A DNA stretch of 64,000 nucleotides. Source: Woeseiaceae bacterium (GTDB lineage Bacteria > Pseudomonadota > Gammaproteobacteria > Steroidobacterales > Woeseiaceae). A program made the position numbers and the translations under genes. The notes under the pieces are model-generated. The model was not told the DNA's origin, made no database searches, and worked only from the letters and a program-made list of their open reading frames with translations. Location: positions 37,929-101,928 of the forward strand of contig JANQMR010000026.1 in NCBI GenBank assembly GCA_028279985.1, in the 5' to 3' direction. Within the stretch, counting starts at the first letter, position 1; each line of letters begins with the position of its first letter. Positions 61,081-64,000 of this stretch are shown in pieces.

Positions 61081-63867
61081 GTGGTTACTCGCCCGAAAAG
61101 ATTCCAAGCGACTGACAAGGCTCAGCCGAACGGCAGTGATCGTTGGCATGCGCTCTCGACCGAGGCAGTCCTTGCCGCTCAGCAGAGCGGTCCCGACGGT
61201 CTGACCGACAGTCAGGCGTCTGAACGCCTGGCGCGTGTAGGCCCGAATCGGTTGCCGCCGCCAAAGCGCCGCGGGCCGATTTTGCGATTCCTGGCGCAAT
61301 TCCACGATGTGCTGATCTACGTCCTGCTCGGTGCCGCGGCGCTCACCGCACTGATGGAGCACTGGGTTGACACACAGGTTGTCCTCGCCGTCGTGCTGAT
61401 CAATGCCGTCATCGGTTTTCTCCAGGAAGGCAAGGCCGAAAAGGCGCTCGAAGCCATCCGCAACCTGCTGGCGCCAAAGGCCACTGTCGTCCGGGAAGGC
61501 CGCCGCAAGACCGTTCCGGGCGACGAAACGGTCCCGGGCGACCTGGTGCTGCTCGAAGCAGGCGAGCGGGTGCCCGCGGATATCCGACTCATCGACGTCA
61601 AGAACTTGAAAGTCGAAGAGGCCATGCTGACCGGTGAATCCGTTCCTGTCGAAAAAGATACGCTGCCGGTTGGCGCATCTGTGCCGCTCGGCGATCGAAG
61701 CTCGATGGCGTTCAGCGGTACCCTCGTAACCTATGGCCACGGGAAAGGCGTTGTTGTCGCCACCGGCGCCGACACCGCCATTGGCCGCATCAGCGGCATG
61801 CTCTCCGATGTGGCAACGCTCCAGACCCCGCTGACGCGGCAGATGGGCGTGTTCGCCAAATGGCTGACCGGTTTCATCCTCGGCCTTGCCGCCCTGGTGC
61901 TCGTATTCGGGATCGTGGTCCGCGACTACAGCTTCAACGAAATTTTCATAGCCGTGGTCGGCCTGACGGTAGCCGCCATTCCCGAAGGGCTGCCGGCCAT
62001 CCTGACCATCACCCTGGCGATCGGCGTGCAGGGCATGGCGCGACGCAATGCCATTGTGCGCCGTCTTCCCGCGATCGAAACGCTTGGTTCGGTGTCGGTG
62101 ATCTGTTCCGACAAGACGGGGACGTTAACCCGCAATGAAATGACGGTCGTGTCGATGGCAACCGCCAAACGCCTTTTTGCGGTAAGCGGCGTAGGCTACG
62201 CACCGCATGGTGAGTTCACATTGGACGGCCGCGAGGTCAGCGTTCCGGAATACCCGCTGCTTTCGGCAATGGCCAGGGCGGCACTCTTGTGTAATAACGC
62301 AAGCCTCCAAGAGGTCGGCGGCCAGTGGCTCATCGAAGGTGATCCGATGGAGGGAGCGCTGGTTACCGTCGCTTGCAAAGCCGGCTGCGATCCGAACGCG
62401 GAACCCATGCATTTTCCACGCACCGACGTCATTCCCTTCGATGCGGAACATCGCTTCATGGCGACCTTACATCACGACCACACGGGTAACGGCTTCATAT
62501 ACGTCAAGGGTGCGCCGGAACGTATCTTCGAGATGTGCGCAACGCAGCGTGGATTCGATGGCGACGCTCCCCTGGACACGGACTACTGGCACTCGCAGGT
62601 GGAGAAGATCGCGGCCAACGGCCAGCGGGTCCTCGCGGTTGCGATGAAAACGACCGAGAGCACACACACCGTGCTGACCTTCGACGATGTGGAAAACGGC
62701 CTTACGCTCTTGGGCCTGTTCGGCCTGATCGACCCGCCTCGGGAAGAGGCCATCACCGCGGTGGCCGAGTGCCAGGCTGCCGGTATCCGCGTAAAGATGA
62801 TCACCGGGGATCATGCCGGCACGGCGGGTGCCATTGCCCGGCAGCTTGGGCTGGAGAATCCCGACGCGATCCTTACCGGACAGGACCTCGATTCGCTGGA
62901 CGACGCTGCACTCCGAACACGCGTTCGGGACACGGCCGTGTTTGCGCGCACCAGCCCCGGCCACAAGCTTCGACTGGTCATGGCCTTGCAGGCGGAGGAC
63001 GCCGTCGTCGCGATGACCGGCGACGGCGTCAATGATGCACCCGCCTTGAAACGCGCGGATGTCGGCATCTCCATGGGTCTCAACGGCAGCGAGGCGGCCA
63101 AAGAAGCTTCCGAAATGGTGCTCGCCGATGACAACTTCGCGACCATTGCCGAGGCCGTGCGGGCGGGACGGACCGTCTATGACAACCTCAAGAAAGCGAT
63201 TCTATTCATACTGCCGACGAACGGCGGCGAGGCGCTAGTGCTGATCACCGCAATCCTGCTCGGCACCACCTTGCCGATCACTGCCGTGCAAATCCTCTGG
63301 GTCAATATGGTCACGGCCGTGACCTTGGCGCTCGCGCTGGCCTTCGAACCGGCCGAACCCGACGTCATGCGCCGCCCGCCGCGTCCGCCAAGAGAGCCGA
63401 TTCTGTCGGGTTTTTTGATCTGGCGGGTCGCTTTTGTCTCGATATTGTTTCTTGGGGCGCTGTTTGCCAAGTTCGCGCTGGCTCAGGCGCAGGGCGCGAG
63501 CATCGAAGAGGCGCGAACGATAGTCGTCAATACGCTCGTCGTGCTGGAGATCTTCTACCTGTTCAGCGTGCGTTACCTGAAATCGACGGCAATCACCTGG
63601 CGGGGAGTGTTGGGAACGCCGGCCGTGCTGATCGCGGTGAGCACGGTAACGGCGCTACAGCTTCTGTTCACCTACGCCCCTTTCATGGAGTCCTTCTTCG
63701 ATACCCGGCCGCTCAGCCTGATTCAAGGCGCGCAGATCATCGCCGTCGGCATCGCGGTGCTGTTGATCCTGGAGATCGAAAAATGGCTCGGTGCTATCGT
63801 CACACGCGGAAGAAACGGCGTCGGCGGCGGAGTCGGCCGCTCCGGATTTGCCCGGCAGAGCTCTTGA
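61081..63867 (+). CDS. P-type cation-transporting ATPase (P2 family)
   Basis: 928 residues from GTG 61081. Cytoplasmic N-terminus with the cation ATPase N domain (WHALSTEAVLAAQQSGPDG), actuator TGES (184), helix M4 VAAIPEGLPAILTITLAIGV (PEGLPA as in SERCA), phosphorylation site DKTGTLT (Asp344), KGAPERIFEMC for ATP binding, and the hinge TGDGVNDAPALKRADVGISM. C-terminal helices include ILWVNMVTAVTLALALAFEP in M6. The overall type is P2A-like (Ca2+, Mn2+ or similar), but M6 has Ala where SERCA has Asp800, so the transported ion is open. A hairpin follows the stop. Confidence 0.9.
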   Translation: MVTRPKRFQATDKAQPNGSDRWHALSTEAVLAAQQSGPDGLTDSQASERLARVGPNRLPPPKRRGPILRFLAQFHDVLIYVLLGAAALTALMEHWVDTQVVLAVVLINAVIGFLQEGKAEKALEAIRNLLAPKATVVREGRRKTVPGDETVPGDLVLLEAGERVPADIRLIDVKNLKVEEAMLTGESVPVEKDTLPVGASVPLGDRSSMAFSGTLVTYGHGKGVVVATGADTAIGRISGMLSDVATLQTPLTRQMGVFAKWLTGFILGLAALVLVFGIVVRDYSFNEIFIAVVGLTVAAIPEGLPAILTITLAIGVQGMARRNAIVRRLPAIETLGSVSVICSDKTGTLTRNEMTVVSMATAKRLFAVSGVGYAPHGEFTLDGREVSVPEYPLLSAMARAALLCNNASLQEVGGQWLIEGDPMEGALVTVACKAGCDPNAEPMHFPRTDVIPFDAEHRFMATLHHDHTGNGFIYVKGAPERIFEMCATQRGFDGDAPLDTDYWHSQVEKIAANGQRVLAVAMKTTESTHTVLTFDDVENGLTLLGLFGLIDPPREEAITAVAECQAAGIRVKMITGDHAGTAGAIARQLGLENPDAILTGQDLDSLDDAALRTRVRDTAVFARTSPGHKLRLVMALQAEDAVVAMTGDGVNDAPALKRADVGISMGLNGSEAAKEASEMVLADDNFATIAEAVRAGRTVYDNLKKAILFILPTNGGEALVLITAILLGTTLPITAVQILWVNMVTAVTLALALAFEPAEPDVMRRPPRPPREPILSGFLIWRVAFVSILFLGALFAKFALAQAQGASIEEARTIVVNTLVVLEIFYLFSVRYLKSTAITWRGVLGTPAVLIAVSTVTALQLLFTYAPFMESFFDTRPLSLIQGAQIIAVGIAVLLILEIEKWLGAIVTRGRNGVGGGVGRSGFARQSS

Positions 63868-63868
63868 A

Positions 63869-63895
63869 GTAGCCCCCTCAAAATCAGGGGGCTAC
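63869..63895. terminator. Possible hairpin terminator between ATPase gene and tRNA-Asp
   Basis: GTAGCCCCCT (63869-63878) pairs exactly with AGGGGGCTAC (63886-63895) over a 7-nt loop. There is no T-tract on either strand, so termination is uncertain. It lies 2 bp after the ATPase stop and 6 bp beyond the 3' end of the tRNA, where it could serve both convergent transcripts. Confidence 0.5.
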
Positions 63896-63901
63896 GAGTA
63901 G

Positions 63902-63978
63902 TGGCGGAGTGGACGGGACTCGAACCCGCGACCCCCGGCGTGACAGGCCGGTATTCTAACCAACTGAACTACCACTCC
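63902..63978 (-). tRNA. tRNA-Asp (anticodon GTC)
   Basis: 77 nt including an encoded CCA. Acceptor stem GGAGTGG pairs with CCACTCC; discriminator G. D-arm AGTTCAGTTGGTTAGAAT, anticodon loop CCTGTCACG, T-arm GGGTTCGAGTCCC are all canonical. Reads on the minus strand, convergent with the ATPase gene. Confidence 0.98.
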
Positions 63979-64000
63979 GAACCTGGTGGGTGCTGACGGG

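Noticed and set aside
61510..61545. TVPGDE/TVPGDL duplication in the P-type ATPase actuator domain, thought to be one more short tandem duplication.
   Set aside because: The segment has the same length as the usual VRDG-to-LVPGD region of the family, and the DNA copies match at only 13 of 18 positions. It is more likely chance similarity in a conserved region.

Overview
The window looks like a chromosomal piece of a GC-rich gammaproteobacterium. Three things suggest this: the order mltD / yafS-type methyltransferase / rnhA / dnaQ, a type II secretion operon ordered much like the xanthomonad xps operon, and an XrtA (PEP-CTERM) type exopolysaccharide regulatory pair at the left edge. NhaB and an acidic surface protein would fit a saline habitat, but that is inference. 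I found no insertion sequence, phage gene, integrase or CRISPR array.

About 1-47.5 kb is one very large surface-polysaccharide and surface-protein locus. From the left: the start of a PrsT-like lipoprotein, the sensor kinase PrsK and an EpsB-type initiating sugar transferase (minus strand); wecB and a PagP-like outer-membrane acyltransferase (plus); manB, manC, ugd and a WecA-type transferase (minus, 6.4-12.0 kb); a strand-switching block with an FkbM methyltransferase, glycosyltransferases and an epimerase (12.5-17.0 kb); and a minus-strand operon wzx, nitroreductase, pyruvyltransferase, gmd, fcl, GT4, GT2, wzy (26.1-17.1 kb). Next comes a putative S-layer-like secreted protein with its own strong promoter, a complete type II secretion system (gspG-E-F-H-I-J-K-L-M, a GspC/XpsN-like gene, gspD), then wzz, wza, wzi, pgi, a UDP-glucuronate 4-epimerase-type gene and a TviB/WbpA dehydrogenase. 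Together the genes predict an acidic, fucose-containing, probably pyruvylated polymer made by a Wzx/Wzy route and exported through Wza/Wzi, beside a secretion machine that may export the surface protein.

About 47.6-64 kb is mostly housekeeping: nhaB, dnaQ, rnhA, a methyltransferase, mltD, fabI, a dicarboxylate/amino-acid symporter, ppiD, a TPP-riboswitch-controlled thiamine salvage operon (thiM-thiE-thiD-tenA), a P-type cation ATPase and tRNA-Asp(GTC).

Two structural features stand out. Between the convergent fabI and symporter genes lie two perfect long hairpins (32-bp and 36-bp stems) with different outer arms but the same 23-nt loop in opposite orientation, so that each gene reads the same loop in its own 3' region. 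Second, many gene junctions, especially next to nucleotide-sugar genes, carry short tandem duplications with 12-17 bp units that are unrelated in sequence from site to site and often run into start or stop codons. A third oddity is an intrinsic terminator that ends 5 nt before the wzx start codon.
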